Assembly: GCF_000220395.1 (NCBI RefSeq)
Contig: NW_004086136.1
Location: 1-64,000, forward strand
Source of the DNA: Ichthyophthirius multifiliis
Taxonomy: Eukaryota > Ciliophora > Oligohymenophorea > Hymenostomatida
Direction of reading: 5' to 3'
Length of the DNA stretch: 64,000 nucleotides
This document shows, in pieces, positions 47,264 to 62,200 of the stretch (positions within the stretch are counted from its first letter, which is position 1; every line of letters begins with the position of its first letter). The notes under the pieces were generated by a model that did not search any database, had not been told where the DNA came from, and saw only the letters and a program-made list of their open reading frames with translations. Both the position numbers and the translations under genes were made by a program.

Positions 47264-50200
47264 ATGATTTTTTTGAAATAAATATTAAAATTAATAATAA
47301 TACATATATATGCACATGCATGTAAAAATTAACTTTTAAATATTTTTTATTCCCAAAAATAAAAAAAAAGAAACTGTACTACCAGATGCAGCAAATCCCA
47401 TAGAATTAGAAAGAACAAATGTAGGTTCTATAACATCAATAATATTTTTTGTATCTCTTCAATAACGAATACCTTAATGTAAAAAAAATGCACACATAAA
47501 AACAAAAACTAAAACAAATAATAAAAAGCAACTGGAAAAATAAGGATAACATTTCCCACATAATATGATTTTTCAATAGCAGATAATACAAATATAGATA
47601 TAAGAAGTTAAGATCCTGACTACCCTTAAATAAAAAATGAAAATTTATCGGTATCATTATTTTAAAATATACTATATAAGATATATTTTGATGCTTCAAA
47701 TAAATGTATTGTATGTACAACTTAATGTCTATGTGCTAAATGGATTCCAACATAGCGTTAAATAGAAATAAATAACATATCAGGTGATATATTTGCTGGG
47801 TCATTACGAATATTTATAAAATATATTCGAAATCCTTTAGCTTTGCCAAATTAAAGCACAGGTAATTTCCGAATTGAAACATATGTTTAAGAAACACTTC
47901 TTGATTAAAATTTGAATTTGGGAAGAGTCGTTTTTACTCCATTTATAATTCCAAATAAATATGGGTATATAGCAAACGATGGTTCTAATTTGGGAGGTTT
48001 TTCGACTAATTATAAAGTGACTTTTTCCCTTTTTCAAGTTTTGCCATTAGGAACTTGGTTTAGGTTTAGGTTTCCTTATGAATATTCTTTTTAGACTTTG
48101 GAATGCTCCATAGTTTATACGGATTTAGCAACTGAAAAAATCGATTGTGCAGTAAATGATGATAATGTACTTATTACAGGAAGCGTTTCTAGATAAATGA
48201 GTTTGGGTAATTATGATTTAAAAATTAGGAACGTTGTAAATCCTAATAATGCAGATGAATTTAAAGGCTTTATTCTTGAATGCCTTTTTCCAGGAACTTT
48301 TAATGTATTAGAATTTTACATTATCTAAGGGTCCATTATAATTAAAGCAGGGTAAATAAAGAATCCTTAAATTTCAGGAAATCCTCTCAATATGAATCTT
48401 AGAATTGATTATACAATTTAATTCACACCCACTAATACTATACCTTCAAATGGATCTATTAAAATTAAATTTCCAACACTTGCAGCGACTTCCGATGATC
48501 CTATAACTAGAAGATTTACTTTAGATTCAATTTGTAGAGTTACTAACGGATTAATACCATTACGTGAAAAAAAAAATATATATATATGAATAAAAAATGT
48601 TTAATAAAACAAAAAAAGCACCAAGCAAAACAGTAGATTGTAAATCAGACACAAAAGAATATTTAACAATAAGTAATTTCTAATAATTTTTTTCTTAAGA
48701 AATCGAAGTAAAGATTTTCGCTGTAAATCCAGGAAGAGCAGCGACATATAGTCCTTTCTAAATAGTCACATATTAAGATTCGGTAGGTACGAAAAAAATT
48801 GACGAAAACACAGATTCTGGTTAAGTAACAATATCAGACATAAACAGGCCTTAATATGTCCAAATAGACTTGTTTAAAGTACTTGTAAACGGAACTTTTA
48901 GTCAAACTATCCCCTTGGATTTTCGTTTATACCCAAATCCAGGAAAAGAACTTGCTTTGTCTTCTTCTACTTCCAAACATATGATTTATTTTTAAATTCC
49001 TATATTTTGGAGATTAAAAGGCTGTGGTTTTTAAACGAATACTTAAGCATAGAAATTACCAGAAGCTTTATTTGGAAATGATCCTGCTTTTTCGGTATCA
49101 TACAATAATAATATTTTCTATATTTTTACACCTTCAGCTACCAATGTATTAAAATATCCACCTTAATTAGGTTTAGGGTAATGTGATTTGCCTATTTCGT
49201 TAAATTCTGTAATTTTACCCGGATTTGGTGGCAAATATTTTTTCAGAAGTCTCACTTTTTAAAATTACAAGTTAGCATCAGATGTCCCTGTGGAATAAGA
49301 TTTATTCTTAATGGATATTGCAATCCCTGATTTGAATAATTGTATTATATAAACCAGCGGTTCAGAAGCTTAAGACCCTGATAATGTCGTTTATGCGTCT
49401 TTTAACGTGGGAATCGCGATTCCTTATGAAGGAGCGATAAATTTTAATATGACTAGTGTTAATGTATAGGAAGAAAATTCCTCTAGGTGGGAATTCGCGT
49501 TAGGATTTGATATGCCAGCAGGTATATTTGGTAAACTTGTGCCTTGTTCTGTATTTATATCTGGAGATTTGTGCGGTTTTAAGGATTCTAATCACCCAAA
49601 TGTGCGTTGTTATGTTTTTAATGGAAATATATAATAAAATGCTATTTTATAAATAAGAGGATTTTCCTATACTATAAATTCAGGAACTACTATTTAGGTG
49701 TATATACCGAATATTAGATTCTGTGAAGTCGAAACTATGGGATGCTTTATTTAATTAAACACAGCATATACATCAGATATTGCAGATCCGTATTTTTTGA
49801 ATAGGAAAACAGTAGCGGTATAGGCGAAAATAAACACTAAATCTAATATAAATGAAATCGCGAATACTTAAAATGAAAGTTAGCCCAATTTTGGGACTAG
49901 TAAGGAAATTTGTGTTTTCGCAGATTGGACTTTCCCGTATACCTTTAGTACAGGATTTTAATCTGGAGATTCTATTATTTTGAAATTTCCTTATCATAGA
50001 TGGGTTGATGATGATGTTTTTTCACTTAAAAAATTGTAAGTGTAGAATGTTAGTTCGAATTTTGGAACTGTCACATTTATTAATCATAGTACTACTAATG
50101 AAATATATTTTTACATATAAGTTAATATCAACGTTGCGGCTAATACAAGTCTTTAATTGAAAAATTTGAAAAACGTTATAGATATAAGAGATTCTTAGGA

Positions 50201-53200
50201 TCTTAATGTAGTTTAGGGGATTATAGTTAAAGGAGTTTATTGGTAAAATAAAAAAAAAGTTGGATATATGAAATGGGCTAGGTCGCCGAACTTTGATGAT
50301 GGAGGTATTTTAGGGTCCATAATTGATATTTTACCCGATGGAACTGATACTTAACCGAAAAGAACTTAGAGTACTGATATGGAATGGAAATCAGAAGTTG
50401 CTTATAGGTATATTATTATTTTTTATTAATAATATTTTTTATAATTTATATTTTTTTAGAATAAGATTTTATAATTGTAGAATTATTCCTGAAAATGGAA
50501 AAATAAAAGTCAAAATTCCTAAAGGAACTCCAGATTTTATAAATATTAATCCTGATTGTATAGTAAGTAAAGGAGTTTAAGGTATAAATAATTTGAGTAT
50601 TTATAATGATGTCTCTTGTAAACTTGATGCTACAATTCCTTCTAATAATTACTTTATAGTATCAGGATTTAAACAAGTAGACTAAGAGACTTCTATAGAG
50701 TTAATATTTAGGGCTACTAATCCTGCAAAGCAAGCAGCAACTTGGAATCCGGGATAATATGAAATAACATCACATAAAACAGACGATGTAGAAAGAAAAA
50801 AAAAATATTAAAATATTATTTATAATATTTATAATATGAAAAAAGACTAAAATAAACTTCACAAAAACCTTAGTAAATGCTTTAGATGTAGCAGGACCTA
50901 ATGTGTTTCCTTAATATATTAAATGGGATAATTTTTATATTCAAAATAAATTAGCAAGATAAGGTTAAAGAGGGTATTTTGTAATGGAAATAGTAAGCCC
51001 TTTAAATTTTCCTTAAGGGAGTGTTATTACGATAAATTTCGGCGGAGGGGTTGACCAGCCATTTTCAAATGACAATTTCGATTTATAAAAGATAAAGACC
51101 TAAGGATATTTATATTGTTCAATAGATGATTAAATATAAGAAGAATGCACAATTTAATTAAATAGTTAAGAACTCACTATGAAGGTAAGTAAATCGCCTA
51201 AGTTCATGAATGGAATAGTACAGTGGTAAAAACATACTCTTAAGTTCGGGTATAGAGGAAATGATGATGGGGCAAGTACAAGAGATGGTTTTTTGATAAC
51301 AAAAGCTGATATTTATGATTTGGATTTTAAGATTTAAAATGGAGGATAAATAGCCTAAACTAGTATAGCTTATAGGAATTTGGCAAAATCCTTTGATGAT
51401 TTTTGGATTTGGAGTATGAATAAAATCAGTACAAATACAGGTATTTCATATACTTAATGCTTTGGGGGAAATTCTAAAGAATGTGGAATGACTACTATTA
51501 TTATTAGATTTTCAATTAGTGGCACAATTCTTCCTTCCATTATTAAAAATAGCTAAAATATGGTTACTAGTAAAACTAAATTTATTATTAATTTTGAATC
51601 TAATATTGACAATATTTTCAACGATGGCTTCGATTCAGATCTTGGAACTGGACTTGGACATAGAAGTATATTACCTTGTGAGGGGAAAGGATTTAAATTA
51701 TTAAATGCAAACATTGATAGACTTGATTGTAAGCTTTATCAAAGTGCTAAGCCATTGCCTACATAAATTATTATTTCAGATTTTGATTAATTAAATGCAG
51801 GAAAATATGAAATTCATATTCCTAAAATTTATAATCCTTAAAAAGATTTAGAATTACTTAGAATTTCACTTAGTGTTGAAACTTAATCCATTGCAGGAAG
51901 TAAAAAATATAAATTTATATTTTTTTATTTATTTAAAAAAATAGTTCAAGTAACAACAATTCCATAATATGAGAATATTTATGATTTAGTGAATATGACA
52001 AACACATTATAATCGCACACATTCCATGCTGTTCCTTTAAATTTAGGCGAATTAACATGTAAACCTGAATTTGATAAAACTGATATAGATACATTAGCGA
52101 CTTTATCCCTTTGTTATAAAACAAGTACTCATAAATTATAAGGCGGAGACAGTATTTTATTTATGTTTCCTTAAGATTGGATATTACCGTCAATAAATAC
52201 TGTATGTAAAAATACATTTACAACCTTAGATTCATAATGTGATCATTATGATTCCGCTAAATAGATATTAATTCATTTAGACAAAAATGTGAATGCTGGT
52301 TCAGAAATATTAGGTAAAATAGACATGAATACTCCTCCTTTTAAAATTATAAATACAAGCAGTAGTAGTTAAGTTATTACTGGCTATACATATTGGCGCT
52401 CAAGGATTGTTGCAAAATTCAAATTGCCTAAATTCGTTTAAATACTTACAGAACTAACTATAAAAAATACCGATATAATCATAAAAACTTCTAATAATAT
52501 AAGAAAAGAGGTCGGCGAATACACTATTTAATATAACATTATTAAAACGATACCAAATGACGGCTGTATTCAAATAATCATTCCGAATGATTTTAAAGGA
52601 AAACAAAAGAAAGTATTTGCCGAAACGCCTCTCTTTTAGGTTCTAACATAGACCCTTTGGGAATATCTTTTTCTTGTGAATTAATTATTCCAGCTGATAT
52701 CACAAAATCTATTTATTTACTTGTGCATACTTTTGGAGGAATAAAAGTAAGTACAACTAATCCTTAGCTTCTTGTAGTTAATTTCAAAATGGAAAATCCT
52801 GACATTGCCACTCCTGCAGATTGGGAAATCAAATAATGGTATAAAAAAGAAGATCCATTAAATTTATTAGTAGCTACTGGAACTTAAAATAGTCCTGCGC
52901 TTGTTAATCCTACACCAATTTTATATTGGGAAAAGTAAATTAAAACAAGATAAAAAGTATACACAGAAGAAGCTGGGCCTTTAGAATTTACGGTAAAATT
53001 ACCTATTGCGTTAAATCATAATGATAAGATCTATATTTAATTGCCAACTGATTTTACTGTATAAGATGATGCTTAATTAGCTTGTTTTTGGGATTTTTCA
53101 CTATATTATAATGATAAGATGCCAGCAGAATAATGTTTTATAGATCCTTCAGTAATTATTTTAATAAACATAAATTATATTTTATTTTTCTTTTAATATT

Positions 53201-56200
53201 AAAATAAAAAAATAGAATCTAATTACTGTGTTTACTCCTATATAAAAATATATTGATATATTTAACAAAAATACAGGAAATCCTATTGCATCATCTACTT
53301 TTGTTACTATAATAATAACAAGTTTAGATAATTATTATGGTAAAAACGGTATTAAAATGCCTATTTTACCCGGTTTTTACTAATCTAAGATGAAAATAAC
53401 AGGCTCAGGAAACATATACGAAAGCTCAAGGAAAATATATATCCCATACAAAGTAAAATTCACGATATTTGAGCCTACAACTTTAATAAATAATCCAAAA
53501 CACAGAACTGCCTTTATAATAAGATTTAATTCTCCTGTAGCTGTTTTAAAATTAAGGCTTTATGTACCTGTTGTAGATTAAGAGGGAATAGATCTTTTCG
53601 ACAATGATTTGGGTAGCGGAATAATTTCGGGAGGAAATATAAATTGCTAGAACATTTCTGGATCTTTAAATTTAAAATTGAATTGTATTATAATACATGG
53701 AAGTAAAGCAAATGGAAATCACGCTTAAATAATTATAAATCAAGCAATTTCAGCTGGTAATTTTTATGAATTTATGGTCGACTAAATTGTTAATCCAAAT
53801 CTTTCTACAGAAGACAGGCATGTTTATATGATACTTGAAGGATTAGATTTAGCATATAATGTGTTAGTTTCGGAAATAAACTATGATTTTTCATTTAAAA
53901 ACCTTTAATACTCTTCTATTGCTTTAGATCCGGATGCTACTAAAGTTCCAATTGGAGATAAATATCCAGCACCAGTATCTGCGGGTACAGGAGCAGGTCC
54001 AAAGGAAAAAAATATTGATTATAATTTTAAGTTTAACTTGAAAGATGATTTAAAAGCCGGAATTGAAAGATATGATTACATAATTATAGAGTTTCCAACT
54101 TATGCTTATAATATTTAACCTTTAACTATTAATTGCAATATTGGAGTTTGTAAAGCTTATTAAGGATACAATTGGGTTGTATGGAAAGCTAACTCAAATT
54201 TAAATAAGGGAAGCTTATTAGAACTTGTGGTACATATGGTCGAAAATGCGAAAATATCGAGTAATACAATACATCTATTATGTTATACTATTAAGAATAG
54301 GGTTGTTACTGATAAAACGTATTTTAGACCTTTACCGGCTGTTACGGCTATTAGTTCAGATAAATTTACTGTTACTGCGCCTGAATATATAAATGCAGCA
54401 AAAGTATAATATATATATTATTTTATTAATTTTTGTTAAATTTTCAAATTATATTTAGATTCCAAAAAATGTAGTGACTAAGTATTTGATAAGATTAAAT
54501 CTTCCATTTAATCTTCTAAAAGATTAAGCATTTATTGATATTAAATTCCCCACTGGTTATGTTCTTTAGCCATATTGTAACGATAATATAGACTTTCCTT
54601 TACTAGGTGTCTAAGATTAAATATCATGTTCAGTAAGTGGATAAGTATATAGTATAACAGATATAAAAGATACAATTGCTACTGAAATAGCATTCGAAAT
54701 ATGGGCTCAAAATCCAAATATAGCTACTACAAATCCAATATTTTAAATATAAATATTTTTAGATTCTGCAAAAGCAAATAGTGTTTTAAATCAATCCACA
54801 ACAGGTCCAAATATTGCAAATTTATATGGATTTAATTTTATAGAACATCTTTAGGAAAATATGCGTTTTTCAAAACTTAATAATATTGGGGAATTCAGAA
54901 CTTCTGTTGTTATAGGAATATCGTCTTTTAATGAAAATAATTATCTAATTCTAGAGTTCCCTAATGATGATGTTTCTGCATTAGCTAAAACTAATTTATT
55001 ATGTGGATTTGATAAAATTGAAGCTTCAAAATGTATTGTTTAAACTTAAAGCCCCTTAAAAATTTATATTTATGGCCCTTCAGCAGTCTCATTATCAGCA
55101 ACATAAAAGTAAATATATAATTTTTTTTTTAAAAAGTAAAATAAAATAAAAAAGATATTAAATTTACATAAATTAAATCCAATATACTAAATCTTCATAC
55201 TCAGTGTATAAATTGTCTACAAATTAAAACCCTTTAGATATCTAATAATTCCCTTTTACTATATACCCAACATAAAATTTCGAGTAAAATGCCTAAATGC
55301 ATATTACATATGAAAACGAGGGGAAAATAGCCGATTTTATCTTTGTTTTTCGAACAACAGTCACAATCCCTTCAGGAGGTTCTATAAGTGCTTCTTTTCC
55401 TTTAAAATCAGAAGATGGATAGGTACTTTTTGATAAATTTTTGGGTAAAACAGACATACAATTTTACTAAAAAATCGATTGCGTATACAATTTTGTTGCA
55501 TCTCCATTAATTACTGGCACTTGTACCCTAGAAAAAATAAATAACAAAGTTTCTTTTAAACTCACTCTTGACTAAAACCTTCCCGCTTAATAAATTTATT
55601 TTCTAGCCCAAAACATTAAAATCCCTTCAAATCCAGCTTCTAAATCCTATAATATTCCAATCGAACTAACTACACAAACAAGCTCTAATAATCTTTTAGA
55701 AGGGACAGTTTTCGAAGACTTACTCACTCCAGCAACCCCATCATCACCGTAAATAGGAACTCCTGTTTAAATAACTTCTACGTCATATGAAATAGGTTAA
55801 AGTGCCGATATTACCTTTAATTCAATAAGCTTAGGAGCCACAAACAATTTTTCATATACAGATAGGATAGTGATCAAATTTCCAATAGGCTTCGAAACAA
55901 AATAAGCCTCAGTGACAACTACTTTAGCAAATTAAAGTTTAAAAATAGGAAATGTTATAATCTTGAGTACTGCATCAACAAGCGGAAATATCAATATTTA
56001 AATAAATAATGTTAAAAATCCTCCGAATCCTCTTTCCGATCCATAAATTGAAGTACATATAGTAAAAGGATATTTATCTACTTCTTCGCAATATTTTAAT
56101 TTACAAAATAACATAATACTCCCTGTTGTAATTCCGGTTATAATTCCTACTTTTTAGAGTACTACAATAGTCACAGTCCATAACAATATGAACTTCCCAA

Positions 56201-59200
56201 ATATCTTGTATCTTACGTATTAGTCTTCGAATTTAATTCATGCTTTGAATACTTTCTTGTATTTGCAAATGACAACAGTAGCTACTATTCCTTCATCTTT
56301 AATAGGTCAAAATATTCCTTGTTTTGGAGATTTTCCTATATATTGTACAATTAGAGCTGCGGGTATTTATGAAGGATTTAATAGTGCCTTCCCGACAATA
56401 TATATACACGGACAAGGAGATATATTAAGTGGTTAGAACTACACTTTCTCTTTTCACAGTCTGGTTACATTTTTAAATTAAGACAAATGTGACATATCAT
56501 TTGGGGCCTATAATAAATTATTATAAACTAAAATTGTAGAAAGCTCAGGTCTATCTTTTACGTAAATAAATAATCCAGCAAGTATTACAGATGATTTAGC
56601 GGAATTCCAAATAATTGAAAACGGAGATATACATGAAGAAATTAAAAACCAGATTGATTTTCCTATGAAAGTTGGTTAAATTTATTTAACTAACTATATT
56701 GTATATATTATGCCCTTTAATATGCCTGCAAGTACTTTTATAAATTTTAATCCAGTAATAAGTTTAAATGCATAAACAATAAGTAATTAATGCATAAAAG
56801 AAACAGGAACCACATTTATAATTAAATGTACACTACAAGAAGATATATAGGCAGATTCAACTAGCGGAAATTTCATTTCTATTACCAATTTTAAGTTTCC
56901 GAGTAGTTATATGAGCTCTACAGATACTGCTTATGGAATTTTAATTTTAGATAATTTATAAAATGTTATTTAGTATAAAAAAATTAACTTTTCTTCAATT
57001 AACAGTCCTGATACTATAACTTTTGAAACTTTAGAATATTAAATAGATGATATTTATTTAATTGAATTCAAACTTACATAAAAAGTGCCAGCTTTTGCAA
57101 CTCTTTCAATTTAATTGCCTTTAGATCCGGTTTAAATTATATTTTTCTAATGGATCAATAAAATAAATATACTAGAAGATAATACATAAACTCTTTAACA
57201 TCAAGTCAATAGTCCTTAAAAATCAATAGACATAACCGGCTTTAAATAAATAGAGCCTGGAAATGTCAATTTAAAATTCTCTTGTACAGGTTGCACTACT
57301 AAAACAGCAAATATTAATATAAAAATACATTATAACAATTAATTTATTGTAGACTAGCATTCCTAAACAGCCACAGATACAACTCCAACTTCCACTTTAT
57401 CTTCCGAAACAGTAAATTCATTGAATTTTGTGAACTATATAGAACCATTTACATTAAAAAATTAATATGAATCTTTTAAAATAAGACTCTAAGTATCTTC
57501 TTCGTATACAAGTTCTTCCGAAATCCGAATTACACTTGCTTCTGGTACAAATAATCCTCTAGCAGTCGACACATATGTAACCTAGAAAACTACTGTAAAA
57601 TGCAATGTAAAAAAAGCAGGATAAAAAGATTAAAACTATCGAGCAGTAATTTGTTTTTTGAAAAAAATTTCCGACACAAAACTAATTGTACAGAATTTCA
57701 ATTTTCAATCATCTGAAATATATGACATTCATGTATTTTTAATACACAACCCTTTAGTAACTACAAGTTCTCCCTTATATTTCCTAATGCCTTCAACTGC
57801 CCTTATGTATAACCAAATAGTCGAGGCATCCGACTTAATAACAAATCCAAACGATTTAACTGAAAAAACTATTAAAGGTGCATAATTTTTCTTTTTAAAA
57901 ATATACAATAATAAAATAAATAACGCTAAAATAAGATCCTTTGATAATACTATATCAACTTAAAATTTAATAAATATATAAGGATTATTCTCTTCAGGCG
58001 CTTCTTTTATAGATATTGAGTTTCCATTGTAAATATTATAAACTGCTTCCCCTTCATTTACTAGTTTATACGCCTAAGATCTCGCTACAGGCATAAAAAA
58101 CGGAAAACCGGTTCCTTTTGAAGATAAAACAGGAAGTTTAGGTAAATCAACTTAATTAAGACTCTTTTATGGATAAACATAATTAAATAACCCTACCAAA
58201 ATAAGAGTTATGTACTCTAGTAGTATTAGTGGACTTAACTTAAACGTGAATTTGAAAACTATAGGAAATCCCTCGTCAACTAATTTAATGAGTCAAATAA
58301 GAATATATAGTGCGTTTTCTGATGGTAAATTAGGCGATGTGTATGTATTTTAATATACTACATACACATATAATGATATAGGTACTTCTACAGAAAAAGG
58401 AAGCGCTACTTTTTCCCAAACAACTGCAGGGACAATAATAAACCTGACTTTCAGTTCTCTAAATTTAGCCTAAATTCCAAAAAAAGAGGACGAATGTACT
58501 TTTAAATTTTAATTTTTAAACAATCAATATAATTAAGCTATGACGGAAATAAATTCTGGTACAAACACTGATTTTTAGAATAATTTAACTACTTTTTTCA
58601 CAATAGAAAATGATTAAATTTCCACTACTTACAATATGGTTGTTTAAGATATCAAAACACCCCCTTTTATAGGCACTTTTTCATATAATTAATATATAAT
58701 AGAGCAAATTTGCAATAGAAAAAAACGAGCTAAATTTACTTTTACGTCTTCTACAACACTTACTTCAGGAGGAGATTTCGCAATTTTCAACTCTTTATTA
58801 CTTTCTAGTTATAATATTAAAAAATAATAAGTCTAATATGATTTTAAGTATACTTTGCAAAAAGATCTATTCAAAAATAATGCTATATGGATTACTTTTC
58901 CTTCTTAATTTGTTGTTCCTGCAAGCCCTTCTTGTAGTTTAATAGACTAAACGAATATTTAGATTATTCCAATTACTTGCATAAGTAATGTTACAAATAA
59001 AAGATTTTAAATAGTAGTAAATTAAGAGTTAATTCCTGGAGGATCAGATATGTAAATAAGTATTTTAATTGATAATCCAACAACTACTGTTACTACAGGA
59101 AATTTCATGTTGAAATTTTGTCTTGATTCTGCTTGTTTATATGAATAACAATCTATAAATATTATTGGAATATCCATAATAGATATAAAAGAGCTAAATT

Positions 59201-62200
59201 TGAGACTATATCAACCCCAAAGCACTGCCTTTTTTTGTCAAAGTTAGGACCAATGTCCATTAAGTTTCTCGTTTAAATTCCCTGATAAATTAGATAAATT
59301 GGTTGACTATTTAGTTTTAGAAAATCCTTCATTTATGGATACTATAATATCTTTTGATAATACCTAAAGTAAAGAACTTGCTTGCTTTTTTTAAGATTTT
59401 GCCTCTTATTATTGTTTTTATGATTCTGTCTAGAAAACTATAAATATATTTGCGCCATCTAATACTGATATTTTGAAAGATACAATATTAAGAATTTAAA
59501 TTTTTTCTTGGAGAGATACTTTATATCAAACAGGAACAAATTTAATTCAGAATTTTAAACTTTTGCCCACATACAGCTTTTATAAGGCCACTCCTGAGAA
59601 ATTATAAGATATTCCGATTTCTTTGTAGAATGCAGGCGGTTCAATACTTTAAGTAAAAAAATGGTGGCATTTTATTAATTAAGGATTTATGAATGCTTAT
59701 TTCTGCTTTTATACGACTAATATTAATAGAGACTCTTTATTAAAAGTTTATTTCTAGCTTTCTCAGCCTTCTAATGATGCACTACCTGATACCAAAGTTT
59801 GGGGAATGTTCGAATTATCGCTAGAAACAATGAATGAAGTAGGCTAAACATTAATTCCTTACAATCTACATAGTAGATTTTACAAATCAAATCAAGAAAT
59901 AGATTGTTTATGTTAAAATAACATAAATCTTCTTTTTAAATGTTACGTATAATACTCTGGAGTCAGCAAAGAATCACCCACATCTATTATAATAAAGCCT
60001 TAATAAATTTTAGCTGTAAATGATATTCTTTTATTAACTTTCCCTAAAATAAGTATGCCTTTAGTCGAAAATTACTATGTGAGATTATAATTGAGATAAA
60101 TAACTTATGATTCTATAAAAAAAGAGCTTATTTATTTATCCGATAAACCCTCCGATTTTGTATTTTTGACAACTAAATATACCACAATTTAGACAAATTA
60201 ATTACTAGACACTTCCATTGATAATAAAGTAGGAAGTCCTAACAATATTTTATGGTAACTAGGAAATACAAATGATTTGAAAAAAAATACACGAGATAGA
60301 ATCATTATAGGAACTAAGACAGATGAAATGATATTCGAACAACCTGCAAATCCTGTAAGTAAAACCTTAAAAACGACAAGTGATTAAGGAAATGTCTGGA
60401 TATATACACTCGCCTAATGGTTAGAAATAGAACCTACTGTAAATATTTCCGGAAGTTCTTTATAAATAAGAACTATAGACTTTAAAAACATGCCCTATGA
60501 AATTTAATAAGGAGTCTATTTCACAGCTGAAACATGGTCCACAGGAGATAGCAAATTAGACACAAAATACAATAAATTAGATATGGCTGATCCTCATCCG
60601 TTTGTATAATCTGATTTTTAATTTGAAAATAATTTGGTTGGATTAGTAAATAAATTTACTTTTACATTTTAACCCTTCAATAATATTCCTAAAAGTGGAA
60701 TTATAACAGCCTATTGGGCTACAGGAACTCCTAATCCAGATAATAATTGGGAATTTACAAATCAATATTGTAAAATTTTGAGTGGACTAGACGACCCTGA
60801 TTGTTAAATAATTTAAGATAAATTAAATAACATACTTTAGATTTAAATTAAAGGTTAGGCCTCTAATTATAATGCAGCAAAAGATGGACCTATTAAATTG
60901 TAAATCTAGCTCAGAAATAGTGTTGATCCAGGTCTCAGATCAAATTTTAAATTCAGTATATATTGGGATTATTATGGATATAATAATAGAGTATAAGTTT
61001 CTGGCTCAAATTTATCCTAAAGAAGGAGAACATGTGAAAACTTACTATATTCATCTATAAATTTAATAAGTGTCAATCCTATATAATTAACATTATTAGA
61101 AAGATATTAAAACGAAATTGAAATTTGTGGCGGAAATATAGGGCCTTTATTAGTTACATTTTAATTGAATGAAAGTTTATATTATCCACATGATTATATA
61201 ATAATTGACTTATATAATATGTTAATATATGATTTAACTATCCCAGATCCAAGAATATAGGAAGTTATTTGTTATTTTAATAATGTAAGTGACCCTAAAA
61301 AAATTAAAATTAAAACATTCCGTTGTGATTTTGATTAAGTAAACAAAAGAATATTAGCATATGTACCGGAAGAAATGAACCTTTTATATACTAATAGATA
61401 TAATCTTTATATGACTATTAGAACTGATAATGTTGATACATGGGGATTTAAAATCAGTGGGCCATCCAAAGCTAGATGGACAAGAATAAGTACAAAAAGA
61501 GAAACAGGAGCACCTTCAGCTACCGCGGCTGAAAAAGCAACATATTATGATGGTATTTTCTTTTTTTAATCAAATGTTATTATAAATTATTTTTAATTAA
61601 TTTTTATTTATACAAAAGTTGGTTGGGTTGAAGCTTTAATTCCTCCCTGTCCTTTTGATAATAATTAATTTAGCGTATATGCATTAACCCACGAGTTTAA
61701 TACATTAGATTATAATAGTATAATTGATGCTAACAAAAACAATAATAAATACATTTACAATTTATTTAATATAACTCTAGCAACAACAGGAAATGATATT
61801 GAAGTAAGCGACCCTTCTAACCCTTTCAGAACAAGAATGGTTTTCGAGTTTTTAACACATAATGGAGTTTTCAGAAGCTGGGATGAAGATCCGACAGGTA
61901 ACAAATTAAGTTAAACAGGCCCTGCTGCTTGTGGAACATTATTTAATTAATATCTCGGTATTGCTACAGCTGGAAAATAAAACTCTCCTAAATCTTTCGA
62001 CTCTTATTCTCCTGGCAATATAGATATTGAATGTACTGTATATCCATCCAGAGGTCAAAGTTTAGAATAACCAACATACATAGTAATGGAAAACTATGAA
62101 AAAATATTTGCTGGCAATACTTTTAATATTAATCTTGGAAAAATAAAAAATCCAAATAAACCTAACCATGGAACAACATATGAATATAAAGTATATGATG

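Noticed and set aside
47436-48037. Two open minus-strand frames
   Set aside because: They lie opposite the start of the giant secreted protein, whose signal peptide and spliced frame explain this region.
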